Counted from the stretch's first letter, positions 22,246-31,652 are shown. The stretch: 49,506 bases of DNA from SIG440 sp045645485 (GCA_045645485.1 JAZRIX010000024.1:1-49506); one strand, 5' to 3'. Translations and numbers: made by a program. Notes: generated by a model not told the origin, from the letters alone.

Positions 22246-23394
22246 GTGAATGTTTATCTTGACAACAGTGCTACCACACGGACATTCAAGGAATGTGCGG
22301 AACTGGCGGCAGATGTAATGTACAATTCTTACGGAAATCCTTCCTCATTGCACAGAAAAGGTATCGAAGCAGAAAAAATTATAAAAAAAGCCCGTGAACA
22401 GATTGCAGACACACTGAAGGTGTCACCCGGGGATATATATTTTACCTCAGGGGGAACAGAGTCTGACAACCTTGCAATTCTTGGTGCTTGCAAAACGGGC
22501 AGAGGCAAGCATATTCTCAGCTCCAGCATTGAGCATCCGGCAGTTCTTAGTACCTTGCAGCATCTTGAAAAGCGAGGATATACAGTGGAGCTTATACCGG
22601 TTACTCCGTCGGGAGTTGTGGATATTGAAAAATTCTCTCGCATGATAAGAAAAGATACTGTTTTGGTTTCGTGTATGTATGTTAATAATGAAATCGGTTC
22701 AGTTCAGCCAATTGAAAAAATGGCAAAAATCATCAGGTCAGAAAACCCAAGTACAGTTTTTCACGTAGATGCAGTTCAGGCGTACGGAAAGATTCCGTTT
22801 TCGGCTGCATCAACGGGCGCGGACCTTATTTCTCTCAGCAGTCATAAAATTCACGGACCAAAAGGTGTCGGTGCACTTTATGTAAAAAACAAAACAAAGC
22901 TTGCTCCCATACTGTTTGGAGGCGGTCAGCAGGAGAATATACGTCCCGGCACTGAAAACGTACCCGGAATTGCCGCATTTGGTCTTGCGGCACAGAAGAG
23001 CTTTGAACACATTGCAGAAAAAGCTGCAGAAATGGAGCGACTCCGCAATCGGCTCCGTGACGGAATAAAAAAATCCCTTGATGATGTTGTGGTGAATACA
23101 CCCATGAATAGTGTAGCACCCCATATACTCAACATTTCATTCGGATATGTGAAGTCAGAGGTTCTGCTTCATTCTCTTGAAGCGGAAGGAATTTATGTTT
23201 CTTCGGGCTCAGCTTGTTCGAGTCACAAAAAAGGACCCAGCTATGTCCTCACGGCAATAGGAACCGACAAAAAAATGATTGACGGAAGCATTAGATTCAG
23301 TCTTTCAGAATTTACTACAGTTGATGAAATTGATTATACTGTTGAAAAGGTTCTTGAGCACGTGAAAAAAATCAGAAAGCTTTTGAAAAGATAG
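22246..23394 (+). CDS. Cysteine desulfurase (NifS/IscS class)
   Basis: PLP enzyme that transfers cysteine sulfur as a persulfide; 382 aa. The PLP lysine is Lys201 in SLSSHKIHGPKG. The active-site Cys324 lies in SSGSACSSHKKG. The N-terminal YLDNSATT and the HxDxVQ motif (FHVDAVQAYGK) are intact. The start is GTG at 22246, since the family begins at this residue; the ribosome binding site is weak. It is 15 bases upstream of thiI, so it most likely supplies sulfur for tRNA 4-thiouridine and perhaps thiamine. No iscU is adjacent, which argues against a dedicated Fe-S role. Confidence 0.93.
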   Translation: MNVYLDNSATTRTFKECAELAADVMYNSYGNPSSLHRKGIEAEKIIKKAREQIADTLKVSPGDIYFTSGGTESDNLAILGACKTGRGKHILSSSIEHPAVLSTLQHLEKRGYTVELIPVTPSGVVDIEKFSRMIRKDTVLVSCMYVNNEIGSVQPIEKMAKIIRSENPSTVFHVDAVQAYGKIPFSAASTGADLISLSSHKIHGPKGVGALYVKNKTKLAPILFGGGQQENIRPGTENVPGIAAFGLAAQKSFEHIAEKAAEMERLRNRLRDGIKKSLDDVVVNTPMNSVAPHILNISFGYVKSEVLLHSLEAEGIYVSSGSACSSHKKGPSYVLTAIGTDKKMIDGSIRFSLSEFTTVDEIDYTVEKVLEHVKKIRKLLKR

Positions 23395-23409
23395 TAAGGA
23401 GAAAGTTAT

Positions 23410-24585
23410 ATGCCAAAGATAGATTTGATACTTTTGAAGTACGGTGAGATTGCTCTCAAGGGGCTGAATAAGCCCCTTTTTGAGGGTAAGCTCCTTAATA
23501 ATATAAAAAGCCGTCTTGAAAAAATAGGCAAGTTCAGTGTAAGAAAGGCACAGTCAACGGTTTATGTTGAACCGCTGGAAGAAGGTCTTGATATGGAAGC
23601 GGCTGTTGAAAGCCTTACTCAGGTTTTTGGTATTGTTAATATTTGTCCTGTTCGTAAATGTGCGAAGGATATGGAGAGTATTGCAAAAACCGCAATCGAG
23701 TGTATAAACGATATGCGCACAACCGAAAAAACCTTCAAGGTTGAGGCAAAGCGTGAAGACAAGAAGTTCCCTCTGAACTCTCCTCAAATTTGCAGGGAGC
23801 TTGGCGGAATGCTTCTTTCAAAGATTCACGATATTTCTGTTGATGTTCACAAGCCTGATATTACGGTCAATGTTGAGGTAAGGCAGGAAGCATTTGTTTA
23901 TACAAGAAAAATCAGAGGCGCAGGCGGTATGCCCGTAGGCACAAACGGCAAATCGACAATACTTCTTTCAGGCGGTATTGACAGCCCCGTTGCAGGTTTT
24001 ATGATTGCAAAGCGCGGTGTTGAGCTGGAAGCAGTTCATTTCCACAGCCATCCGTATACCAGTGATCGTGCAAAGGAGAAGGTTATTGACCTTGCACAGC
24101 AGATGTCAAAGTATTGCGGAAAAATCAGACTTCATGTTGTTCCATTTACAAAAATTCAGCTTGATATAATTGAAAAGTGTCCCGAAAACTATCTTACGGT
24201 TATTATGAGAAGACTTATGATGCGGATTGCAGAAAAGATTTCTGTCCGTGAGGGTTCTGCGGCACTTATTACGGGTGAAAGTATCGGTCAGGTTGCCAGT
24301 CAGACAATGGAAAGTCTGGTTTGTACCGATAATGCCGTAAATCAGCCTGTGTTCAGACCTTGTATCGGTATGGACAAGGAAGAAATTGTTGCAATATCAA
24401 AGAAAATAGGCACATATGAAACATCAATTCTTCCTTATGAGGATTGCTGTACAATATTTGTTCCAAAGCATCCGAAAACAAAACCGCAGCTGGCTGAAAT
24501 TATTGAAGCCGAAAAAGCTCTTGGCGATATTGAAGCGGCACTTGATGAAGCAATTGCAGAAGAAGAAATTCTGGTGATTAAATAA
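23410..24585 (+). CDS. thiI: tRNA 4-thiouridine synthase ThiI
   Basis: Adenylates U8 of tRNA and replaces oxygen with sulfur from the adjacent desulfurase; 391 aa. An N-terminal ferredoxin-like plus THUMP region spans about 1-165, followed by a PP-loop ATPase with SGGIDSP at 187-193. It lacks a C-terminal rhodanese domain, so it is the short Gram-positive form. A CC pair (EDCCTIFVPKHP) near the C-terminus may serve as the sulfur relay. AAGGAGA precedes the ATG. Its stop overlaps the pncC start by one base. Confidence 0.95.
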   Translation: MPKIDLILLKYGEIALKGLNKPLFEGKLLNNIKSRLEKIGKFSVRKAQSTVYVEPLEEGLDMEAAVESLTQVFGIVNICPVRKCAKDMESIAKTAIECINDMRTTEKTFKVEAKREDKKFPLNSPQICRELGGMLLSKIHDISVDVHKPDITVNVEVRQEAFVYTRKIRGAGGMPVGTNGKSTILLSGGIDSPVAGFMIAKRGVELEAVHFHSHPYTSDRAKEKVIDLAQQMSKYCGKIRLHVVPFTKIQLDIIEKCPENYLTVIMRRLMMRIAEKISVREGSAALITGESIGQVASQTMESLVCTDNAVNQPVFRPCIGMDKEEIVAISKKIGTYETSILPYEDCCTIFVPKHPKTKPQLAEIIEAEKALGDIEAALDEAIAEEEILVIK

Positions 24586-25055
24586 TGAAAAGCATTGAAG
24601 CAGCACTTGTTGATTTACTGATTAAAAATAAAATGAAGGTGGCAACAGCTGAAAGCTGTACCGGTGGACTGATTTCACAAAAAATCACGTCTGTACCGGG
24701 AGCATCTGAATGTTTTGACTGCGGTGTTGTGACCTATTCAAACGAGCAAAAACATAAGCTTTTGGGTGTTTCTGATGATACGCTTCAAAAATACGGTGCA
24801 GTGTCTGAACAGACTGCGTTGGAGATGTGTCAGGGTGTCAGAAACCTTGCGGAAGCGGATTTTGGAATATCTGTGACAGGAATTGCAGGTCCGGGAGGAG
24901 GAACTCCCCAAAAGCCTGTGGGAACTGTCTGGATTGGTATTTGCGGCAATAATGTTCACATGGCGGAATGCTTTGTCTTTGACGGTGACAGGGAACAGGT
25001 AAGAGAACAAACTGCAGATACAGCATTAGGTATTGTTATCAATCATATAAAATAA
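24585..25055 (+). CDS. pncC: CinA C-terminal domain protein (nicotinamide-nucleotide amidase PncC)
   Basis: A 156-aa stand-alone CinA C-terminal domain. It hydrolyses nicotinamide mononucleotide to nicotinate mononucleotide, recycling NAD breakdown products. The conserved TAESCTGGLISQ start (catalytic Ser), SVPGAS, VTYSNEQK and TGIAGPGGGTPQKPVGTVW motifs are all intact. It lacks the N-terminal molybdopterin-like domain of full CinA. It is coupled to thiI by TAATG. A bidirectional terminator follows. Confidence 0.93.
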   Translation: MKSIEAALVDLLIKNKMKVATAESCTGGLISQKITSVPGASECFDCGVVTYSNEQKHKLLGVSDDTLQKYGAVSEQTALEMCQGVRNLAEADFGISVTGIAGPGGGTPQKPVGTVWIGICGNNVHMAECFVFDGDREQVREQTADTALGIVINHIK

Positions 25056-25079
25056 AAAAGTGGCTGATGCCACTTTTTT
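25054..25079. terminator. Bidirectional terminator between convergent pncC and tcdA
   Basis: AAAAAGTGGC-tgat-GCCACTTTTT with A-rich and T-rich sides serves both strands. It lies at the point where coding direction switches from plus to minus. Confidence 0.88.
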
Positions 25080-25761
25080 ATTTTATTAAGTCTTTAACAA
25101 CTTCACCTGCGATTATCAAACCTGCAACAGAAGGTACAAAGGAAGTGCTTCCGGGGATCCTTTCCCCTTGCGGTTTAATGGGCATTTCTTCGGAATACAA
25201 AACTTTAAGCTTTTGAACATCGCGAAGCTTCAGTTCCCGACGCATAACACGAGCCAACGGACAGACCGAGGTTTTGTAAATATCCGAAATTTTAAACTGT
25301 GTGGGGTCAAGCTTGTTTCCTGTACCCATTGAACTGATTATGGGAATATTGAGACGTTCTGCCCGCACTGCAAGCTCAATTTTTGCACTTACAGTATCGA
25401 TTGCATCAACAATATAATCAAACTCATCAAGTGGGAAACTATCGGCATTTTCGGGCAGATAAAACACCTGATGAAGCACTGTTTCAGCATCGGGATTGAT
25501 TGAAAGTATACGTTTTTTCATTGCTTCGGTTTTTGACATTCCAATTGTGTCGACTGTTGCGATAATCTGTCGGTTCAGGTTTGATTCAGTCACAGCATCA
25601 TTGTCGAACAATGTGAACTTTCCGATTCCGCATCGCGCCAGGGCCTCGCATACGTGACCGCCTACACCGCCCAAACCAAAAACCGCAACGTGTGCGGTTT
25701 TCAGCTTGTCCATATTTTCTTTTCCTAAAAGCATTTCTGTACGTGAAAAATTTTCAGACAT
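25078..25761 (-). CDS. tcdA: tRNA threonylcarbamoyladenosine dehydratase (TcdA/CsdL)
   Basis: E1-like enzyme that cyclises t6A37 of tRNA to ct6A using ATP; 227 aa, slightly shorter than E. coli TcdA. The nucleotide-binding VFGLGGVGGHVCEALARCGI (glycine loop at 29-35), DNDAVTESNLNRQ and VDAIDTVSAK motifs are typical of the ThiF/UBA superfamily. It is the last gene of a minus-strand run coaX, S component, tcdA, with only 3 bp to the S component gene. Confidence 0.92.
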   Translation of the reverse strand: MSENFSRTEMLLGKENMDKLKTAHVAVFGLGGVGGHVCEALARCGIGKFTLFDNDAVTESNLNRQIIATVDTIGMSKTEAMKKRILSINPDAETVLHQVFYLPENADSFPLDEFDYIVDAIDTVSAKIELAVRAERLNIPIISSMGTGNKLDPTQFKISDIYKTSVCPLARVMRRELKLRDVQKLKVLYSEEMPIKPQGERIPGSTSFVPSVAGLIIAGEVVKDLIK

Positions 25762-25764
25762 AAT

Positions 25765-26358
25765 TTATCCCTTTTTCCTTATTTTTAAAAGCTTAACAAC
25801 AACGGGACTAAGCACGGCATTCAAACCAAGCTCAAACAAAAAGTTTCCCAAAGCCAGTGCTACAAACAGAGCTGCTCCTGATTTTGCCATTCCAATCATT
25901 TCTGCAATTCCAACAGCATCATCCATAAAAAATACAAAGCAACCCAGCATAAATACACCTGTGTTTACAATGGGGCAGATAATAGCAGCAACGAAGGTGG
26001 CTAAAGTAGAATTGAATTTTTCTAACGCTTTATATATTAATCCTGCTGCAAGTCCGCATAAGATACCTTTTGAAAGCACCGTTACTATTGTGCCGGGAAT
26101 ATCAAATGCGAGAAAAAGGTTTGCTCCGCCGGTTGCAAAAATAATAATTGCAAAAACAAAGCCGAGCCATGCACCGATAACAGGACCGCATAAGATTGTG
26201 CCAATTGCTATTGGCACCAAACCGATAGCGGTTGAGAACGGACCGAAAAACGTTGTGTAGGTTGCCAATAACTGAAACATTATAACTAATGCAGTCATTA
26301 ATGCACCTGTGACCAAGGTTTCTGTTGTGGACATTCTTTTTTTCTTTTGTGTTTTCAT
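25765..26358 (-). CDS. ECF transporter S component, candidate pantothenate transporter
   Basis: A 197-aa membrane protein with six predicted helices and the S-component N-terminal pattern (VTGALMTALVIMFQLLATY, later GPVIGAWLGFVFAIIIF). It needs an EcfA1A2T motor, which is encoded at 2774-5306. Its neighbour upstream in the same operon is coaX (pantothenate kinase), so pantothenate is the most likely substrate. That is context-based, not read from the binding site. ATG 26358 is set by AAGGAGG just upstream; an earlier in-frame ATG would add a non-conserved tail. Confidence 0.8.
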   Translation of the reverse strand: MKTQKKKRMSTTETLVTGALMTALVIMFQLLATYTTFFGPFSTAIGLVPIAIGTILCGPVIGAWLGFVFAIIIFATGGANLFLAFDIPGTIVTVLSKGILCGLAAGLIYKALEKFNSTLATFVAAIICPIVNTGVFMLGCFVFFMDDAVGIAEMIGMAKSGAALFVALALGNFLFELGLNAVLSPVVVKLLKIRKKG

Positions 26359-26451
26359 AAAAATTCCTCCTTGCTGTCGTTCACGGTTTCGTGATACAAC
26401 GCATAAAATTTTATATATATCAACTCCGAAGAGCAATATACACACAGATAT

Positions 26452-27216
26452 TTAATTGTTTTTCTTGTATAATATATTGAGTCCCTTAAGAAGCAGATTG
26501 TCATCAAGAGTAATGTGGTGCTTGCAATGGGGGATGATGGTGGAAGAAAGACCGCCTGTTGCATACACGGGAAGCTCAATACCCATTTCCTCATTGAATC
26601 GGTCAATCATACCGTCTATAAGGCAGGCGTTGCCGAATACAACCCCTGATTTCATACAGTCAACAGTGTTCTTTCCTATGACGGATTTTGGAGCTTCCAG
26701 ACCTATCTGGGGAAGCTGTGCGGTTCCGCTTGCAAGTGCTTTCACTCCCATGCCGACACCCGGACCGATTGAAACACCGATAAATGTTCCGTTTTCATCT
26801 ATAACCATTATTTTTGTGGCAGTCCCCATATCTACGACGAGACAAGGACTTCCATAGGTATAGTGTGCGGCAACGCAGGCTGTTATCAAATCGGCACCCA
26901 CGCTTGCAGGGTTGTCACAATGAATTTTGATGCCTGTTTTTATTCCGGGTCCCACCATTATAGGCTCTACTCCGTAAACATATTGAATTGCACGCTTCAT
27001 AACAGAGTTCAGGGGTGGTACAACCGAGGAAATAATAGCCCCCTTGACAGTTGATTTGTCAACATTGTGAAGAGTAAGAACACTTTTAATTTTTGTTGCG
27101 TATTCGTCTTCTGTCTTGTTTGCATTTGTGGCAATTCTTGCAACAAAGGTCAACTCGTCATCAACAAATCCGCCAAGAACTATATTTGTATTTCCAATAT
27201 CAATGGTAAGTATCAT
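26452..27216 (-). CDS. coaX: Type III pantothenate kinase
   Basis: First step of coenzyme A synthesis, ATP-dependent phosphorylation of pantothenate; 254 aa. ASKHA-fold motifs are visible: LTIDIGNTNIVLG (phosphate-1 loop with Asp6), GADLITACVAAH, VVDMGTATK and GVSIGPGVGMGVKAL. Type III enzymes need a monovalent cation and are not feedback-inhibited by CoA. AAGGGG lies upstream of the ATG. It leads the operon with the S component and tcdA. Confidence 0.95.
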   Translation of the reverse strand: MILTIDIGNTNIVLGGFVDDELTFVARIATNANKTEDEYATKIKSVLTLHNVDKSTVKGAIISSVVPPLNSVMKRAIQYVYGVEPIMVGPGIKTGIKIHCDNPASVGADLITACVAAHYTYGSPCLVVDMGTATKIMVIDENGTFIGVSIGPGVGMGVKALASGTAQLPQIGLEAPKSVIGKNTVDCMKSGVVFGNACLIDGMIDRFNEEMGIELPVYATGGLSSTIIPHCKHHITLDDNLLLKGLNILYKKNN

Positions 27217-27288
27217 AATAAAACCCCTTGCAACTGTTTTTCAACTAAATATATCACTATTGGTAAAAAAATGAATAGAAATAAAAAA

Positions 27289-28032
27289 TTATAGAATACT
27301 ATTCAAAAACTGCTGTGTACGCGGGTCTTTTGGCTGTGAGAAAATTACGTCTGGAGTACCTTCTTCAACGATTTTTCCGTCTGCCATAAAGATTACCCGA
27401 TCAGCAACCTCACGGGCAAAGCCCATTTCGTGAGTAACAACAATCATGGTCATTCCCTCTTTTGCAAGCTCCTTCATAACGTCCAGAACTTCGCCGACCA
27501 TTTCGGGGTCAAGAGCGGAGGTGGGTTCGTCAAAAAGCATTACATCAGGACTCATCATCAGCGCACGTACTATTGCAACTCTCTGCTTCTGACCGCCTGA
27601 AAGCTGAGAAGGATATGCTTCGGCACGGTCTGCAAGACCTACTCTGGAGAGAAGAGCCATAGCTTTTTTGTCAGCCTCGGTTTTTGGCATTTTCAGAAGC
27701 TTTGTGGGTGCAAGTGTAAGGTTCTTGAGAACAGTCATATGCGGAAACAAATTGAACTGCTGAAAAACCATTCCCATTTTCTGACGGTGCAGATTGATGT
27801 TTGTTTTCGGGTTGGTAATATCCACACTTTCAAATAGAATAGTACCGGAGGTAGGAAGCTCAAGAAGATTGAGAGAACGGAGGTAGGTTGATTTTCCTGA
27901 ACCTGAGGGTCCGATGATTACAACAACCTCGCCCTTTTGTATCTCGGCGTTTACACCGTCAAGAGCCTTGATTTTTCCACCATTATAGTATTTGCAAAGG
28001 TCTGTGGTTTTTATAAGAAAATTATCGCTCAC
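27289..28032 (-). CDS. Polar amino acid ABC transporter ATP-binding protein
   Basis: Cytoplasmic ATPase (GlnQ/HisP class) of an amino acid importer; 247 aa. Walker A GPSGSGKST (41-49), Q-loop VFQQFNLFPHMTVL, signature LSGGQKQRVAIVRAL, Walker B VMLFDEPTSALDPEM and switch VVTHEMGFAREV are intact. GTG 28032 is chosen because AGGAGG is 10 bases upstream and the ORF upstream of it is not conserved. It overlaps the permease gene end by 11 bp. It is third in the order binding protein, permease, ATPase. Confidence 0.93.
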   Translation of the reverse strand: MSDNFLIKTTDLCKYYNGGKIKALDGVNAEIQKGEVVVIIGPSGSGKSTYLRSLNLLELPTSGTILFESVDITNPKTNINLHRQKMGMVFQQFNLFPHMTVLKNLTLAPTKLLKMPKTEADKKAMALLSRVGLADRAEAYPSQLSGGQKQRVAIVRALMMSPDVMLFDEPTSALDPEMVGEVLDVMKELAKEGMTMIVVTHEMGFAREVADRVIFMADGKIVEEGTPDVIFSQPKDPRTQQFLNSIL

Positions 28033-28744
28033 TCTTGCGCAACCTCCTTTCGATTCTGCCAACAATCCATGTGAGAAGCATTACCATTGCCAGATAAACT
28101 GCAGCAACGGCAAAAAGCGGCATAAAGGCAGAAAAGGTTCTTCCTCGGATAATGTCTCCTGCTTTTGTAAGGTCAATGATTCCTACATAACCTGCAACCG
28201 AGGTTTCTTTGAGAAGTGCAATGAATTCGTTGAGAAGAGTAGGAAGCACCGTTTTGAATACCTGAGGAATGATTATATAAATCATTGTTTTGATGTAATT
28301 AAAGCCAAGTGAACGGCCTGCTTCAAACTGTCCGCCGTCAATAGACATAATTCCGCCTCGGAGAATTTCGGCTACATATGCACCGGAGTTGATTCCGAAT
28401 GCAATTGATGCCACCATAATACCGTTGGTAGAGGAAGCAAAAATGATAAAATATGCAATCATAAGCTGAACAACTACAGGTGTCCCGCGAATAACGGTCA
28501 GGTATATTTTGCATATCTGGTTAACTAGAGCAAAGGAATAATATCCGAGAATACTTCTGCTTCGTGCAAGGTTTTCGCGGTTTTTGTCAAAGGTTGAACG
28601 GACGATTGCAACAGCTACTCCGATAAACACACCGATAAGAAGAGCAAAAAAGGCAATTGTCAGGGTGTGGCCGAGACCTGTCAGAAGATACTTCCAACGT
28701 GCGTCGTCTATAAAATTCAGTATAAATTGTTCTTTTAATGTCAA
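28022..28744 (-). CDS. Polar amino acid ABC transporter permease
   Basis: A 240-aa HisMQ-type inner-membrane permease with about five helices. It shows the family features TIRGTPVVVQLMI and the EAA loop IMSIDGGQFEAGRSLGFNYI, followed by IPQVFKTVLPTLLNEFIALLKETS. The start is TTG at 28744, eight bases after GGAG. It likely forms a homodimer, because only one permease gene is present. Confidence 0.92.
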   Translation of the reverse strand: MTLKEQFILNFIDDARWKYLLTGLGHTLTIAFFALLIGVFIGVAVAIVRSTFDKNRENLARSRSILGYYSFALVNQICKIYLTVIRGTPVVVQLMIAYFIIFASSTNGIMVASIAFGINSGAYVAEILRGGIMSIDGGQFEAGRSLGFNYIKTMIYIIIPQVFKTVLPTLLNEFIALLKETSVAGYVGIIDLTKAGDIIRGRTFSAFMPLFAVAAVYLAMVMLLTWIVGRIERRLRKSER

Positions 28745-28760
28745 GGTATCATCTCCAATA

Positions 28761-28788
28761 AAAACGGCAGTGTTGCCACCGCCGTTTT
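28761..28788 (-). terminator. Intercistronic hairpin between binding-protein and permease genes
   Basis: AAAACGGC (28761-28768) pairs with GCCGTTTT (28781-28788). On the minus strand it ends in TTTTATT. It may partially terminate or protect the upstream message so that binding protein is made in excess, as common for such operons. Confidence 0.6.
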
Positions 28789-28812
28789 AAGTAATACATT
28801 ATGAATTACAGC

Positions 28813-29565
28813 TTATTCAGCGCTGATGTATTTGTCAACAATGCTTTTAACTGTGCCGTCTGCAATAAGTTCTTCAAGAGCTGTGTTGATGTTTGCAAGA
28901 AGCTCTTCGTTTTCTTTTGCAACACAGATTGCGTAGTCTTCTGTAACGTATTCTGTATCAAGAATAACAAGACCGTCATTTGAAGCAACATAAGATTTTG
29001 CGGGTTCGTTGTCGATGATTACGCAGTCAACCTTGCCGCTAACGAGTGCTGCAACTGCATCTGTACCCTTGTTGAAGGGAGTAACAAATTCGTCGCCGTA
29101 GTCATCACTTGCGTAAATGTGACCTGTTGTATCCTGCTGAACACCGATTTTCTTTCCTTCAAGGTCGTCAACTGATTTGATAGCTGAGCCTTCGGGAACG
29201 ATGATAGCCTGAACACCTGTTGCATATGTAGTTGAGAAGTTAACAGTCTTGAGACGTTCTTCTGTAACTGTCATACCTGCCATACCGATGTCGTATTTGC
29301 CTGTCTGAACACCTGCAATGATTGAACCGAATTCAGTATCCTGAATTTTGAGCTCCATACCGAGCTTTTCGGCAATCTTTGCTGCTATTTCAGCATCGAT
29401 ACCTACAATCTGTTCGCCCTCATAGAATTCATAGGGAGGGAATGTGGCATTTGTAGCCATTGTGAGTGTTTTTGTTTCGTTTGTTTTGTTTGCATCACCG
29501 CCGCAAGCTGTAAAGAAACAGCAAACTGTTGCAAGAGCAAGAACTAAAGCGATAATTTTTTTCAT
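28813..29565 (-). CDS. Amino acid ABC transporter substrate-binding lipoprotein
   Basis: A 250-aa extracellular lipoprotein that captures a polar amino acid. A signal peptide ends in the lipobox FTAC (lipid-bearing Cys21). The mature part has the family 3 solute-binding pattern: TNATFPPYEFYEGEQIVGID, then AEKLGMELKIQDTEFGSIIAG, TVTEERLKTVNFSTTY and IGVQQDTTGH. TAGGAGGA precedes the ATG. The exact amino acid cannot be read. Confidence 0.93.
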   Translation of the reverse strand: MKKIIALVLALATVCCFFTACGGDANKTNETKTLTMATNATFPPYEFYEGEQIVGIDAEIAAKIAEKLGMELKIQDTEFGSIIAGVQTGKYDIGMAGMTVTEERLKTVNFSTTYATGVQAIIVPEGSAIKSVDDLEGKKIGVQQDTTGHIYASDDYGDEFVTPFNKGTDAVAALVSGKVDCVIIDNEPAKSYVASNDGLVILDTEYVTEDYAICVAKENEELLANINTALEELIADGTVKSIVDKYISAE

Positions 29566-29602
29566 TTTCTAATCCTCCTAAAGATTAAAATTATACAAAC
29601 AT

Positions 29603-29631
29603 ATTTTAATGTATAAGGAGAATTTTGTCAA
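29603..29631 (-). promoter_or_regulatory. Promoter of the amino acid transporter operon
   Basis: On the minus strand a perfect TTGACA (29631-29626), a 17-bp spacer and TAAAAT (29608-29603) lie upstream of the binding-protein gene. Confidence 0.75.
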
Positions 29632-29639
29632 GTGTTTTT

Positions 29640-29676
29640 GCAAAAGAAAAACAACCGCAGAAAAACTTCTGCGGTT
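29640..29676 (-). terminator. Terminator after groEL
   Basis: On the minus strand AACCGCAGAA-gttt-TTCTGCGGTT is followed by GTTTTTCTTTT. It separates the chaperonin operon from the amino acid transporter operon. Confidence 0.88.
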
Positions 29677-29698
29677 GAGATTTTGTAAAGGGAAGGGA

Positions 29699-31342
29699 TT
29701 AATACATTCCGCCCATACCTGCACCGGCACCTGCCATTGCTGCAGCTTCAGCAGCTGCTGCCTGAGGGTCAGGCTTGTTTGCAACAAGGCTTTCTGTTGT
29801 GAGAACCATTGATGCAACTGATGCGGCATTCTGGAGTGCTGAACGTGTTACCTTTGTGGGGTCAACGATACCGTTCTTGAGCATATCCATATATTCTTCT
29901 GTGAGAGCGTTGTAGCCGATACCAACTTCGCTTGCCTTGATAGCGTTTACGATTACGCTGCCTTCAACACCTGCATTGAACGCAATCTGACGAACGGGTT
30001 CTTCAAGTGCTCTGAGAACTGTCTTTGCACCAACCTTTTCGTCACCTTCAAGGCTGTCGATAAGAGCTTCAACTGCGGGCATTGCATTGATGAATGCTGT
30101 ACCGCCGCCTGCAACAATACCCTCTTCAACAGCGGCACGTGTTGCAGCAAGTGCATCTTCAATTCTGAGCTTCTTTTCTCTCATTTCAACTTCTGTAGCT
30201 GCACCAACCTTGATAACAGCAACACCGCCTGAGAGCTTTGCAAGTCTTTCCTGAAGCTTTTCTCTGTCAAAATCAGATGTTGTTTTTTCGATTTCGTTCT
30301 TAATCTGGTTAACACGAGCTTTGATTGCATCGGGGTTACCTGCACCGTCAACAATAATTGTGTTTTCTTTGAGAACCTTTACCTGACGTGCACGACCAAG
30401 CTGGTCAATTGTTGTTTCCTTGAGGTCAAGACCCAATTCTTCTGAAATTACATTACCGCCTGTGAGTGTTGCGATGTCTTCAAGCATTGCCTTTCTTCTT
30501 TCACCAAAGCCGGGAGCTTTGACACCAACGCAGGTGAATGTTCCGCGGAGCTTGTTTACGATAAGAGTTGAAAGTGCTTCGCCTTCAATATCTTCAGCAA
30601 CAATAACGAGCTTCTTGCCCTGCTGAACAATCTGTTCAAGGAGGGGGAGGATGTCCTGAATTGTTGTGATTTTCTTGTCTGTAATGAGGATGTATGCATC
30701 ATCGATAACAGCTTCCATTTTTTCTGTATCTGTTACCATATAAGGTGTGATGTAACCACGGTCAAACTGCATACCTTCAACAACCTCTGAATATGTTTCA
30801 GCTGTTTTTGATTCTTCAACAGTGATAACGCCGTCGCTTGTAACCTTTTCCATAGCATCACCAATGAGCTCGCCGATTGCTTCGTCTGCAGCAGATACTG
30901 CAGCAACTCTTGCTATGTCGTCACGACCGCTTACTTTTTTGCTATTTTTCACAACTTCTGCAACTGCTGTATCAACTGCAGCAGCAATACCCTTTCTTAC
31001 GATCATGGGGTTTGCACCTGCTGTAACGTTCTTGAGTCCTTCGCGAACAAGAGCCTGAGCCAGAAGAGTAGCTGTTGTTGTACCGTCACCAGCAATGTCA
31101 TTTGTCTTTGATGCAACTTCCTTTACGAGCTGTGCACCCATATTTTCAAAGGGGCATTCAAGCTCGATTTCCTTTGCGATTGTAACACCGTCATTTGTGA
31201 TAAGGGGAGCACCGAATTTCTTTTCAAGAACAACATTTCTGCCCTTGGGTCCCAGTGTAACCTTTACTGTGTCTGCGAGCTGATTAACGCCTTTTTCAAG
31301 AGCGTGTCTTGCTTCTTCACCAAATAAAATCTGTTTAGCCAT
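29699..31342 (-). CDS. groEL: Chaperonin GroEL (60 kDa)
   Basis: ATP-driven double-ring protein-folding chaperonin; 547 aa. It contains the VTLGPKGRNVVLEKKFGAP phosphate loop, NDIAGDGTTTATLLAQALV (with the catalytic Asp), the apical-domain region, and AAVEEGIVAGGGTA. The C-terminus ends in the flexible Gly/Met tail (AGAGAGMGGMY). AGGAGG precedes the ATG. It is 25 bp after groES and controlled by the CIRCE element at 31702. Codon use is highly biased. Confidence 0.98.
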   Translation of the reverse strand: MAKQILFGEEARHALEKGVNQLADTVKVTLGPKGRNVVLEKKFGAPLITNDGVTIAKEIELECPFENMGAQLVKEVASKTNDIAGDGTTTATLLAQALVREGLKNVTAGANPMIVRKGIAAAVDTAVAEVVKNSKKVSGRDDIARVAAVSAADEAIGELIGDAMEKVTSDGVITVEESKTAETYSEVVEGMQFDRGYITPYMVTDTEKMEAVIDDAYILITDKKITTIQDILPLLEQIVQQGKKLVIVAEDIEGEALSTLIVNKLRGTFTCVGVKAPGFGERRKAMLEDIATLTGGNVISEELGLDLKETTIDQLGRARQVKVLKENTIIVDGAGNPDAIKARVNQIKNEIEKTTSDFDREKLQERLAKLSGGVAVIKVGAATEVEMREKKLRIEDALAATRAAVEEGIVAGGGTAFINAMPAVEALIDSLEGDEKVGAKTVLRALEEPVRQIAFNAGVEGSVIVNAIKASEVGIGYNALTEEYMDMLKNGIVDPTKVTRSALQNAASVASMVLTTESLVANKPDPQAAAAEAAAMAGAGAGMGGMY

Positions 31343-31367
31343 TTTAAAATTCCTCCTGAAATATTAA

Positions 31368-31652
31368 TTAGTCAATAATTGCAAGAACGTCAGACTGACG
31401 GAGAATTGTGTATTCTGTACCGTCCAGCTTTACTTCTGTACCTGCGTATTTGCTGATAAGAACCTTGTCGCCTACTTTGAGTTCCATCTTTACTTCTTTG
31501 CCGTCAACTACGCCGCCGGGACCAACAGCAACGATTTCAGCAACCTCGGGTTTTTCCTTTGCAGAGCCTGCAAGAATAATGCCGCTTTTTGTTGTTTCCT
31601 CAGCTTCTACCATTTTGATAACAACTCTGTCTGCCAATGGTTTGATGTTCAT
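31368..31652 (-). CDS. groES: Co-chaperonin GroES (10 kDa)
   Basis: Heptameric lid of the GroEL chamber; 94 aa, the normal length. The KPLADRVVIKMVEAEETTKS start, the mobile loop (TTKSGIILAGSAKEKP) with its IIL anchor, and the C-terminal VLISKYAGTEVKLDG strands are intact. AGGAGG precedes the ATG. It is first gene of the groESL operon, with a CIRCE element overlapping the transcription start region. Confidence 0.98.
   Translation of the reverse strand: MNIKPLADRVVIKMVEAEETTKSGIILAGSAKEKPEVAEIVAVGPGGVVDGKEVKMELKVGDKVLISKYAGTEVKLDGTEYTILRQSDVLAIID

Noticed and set aside
29953..31283. Several open frames on both strands within groEL
   Set aside because: They are shadows of the strongly codon-biased groEL gene, with no ribosome binding sites and no recognisable family.
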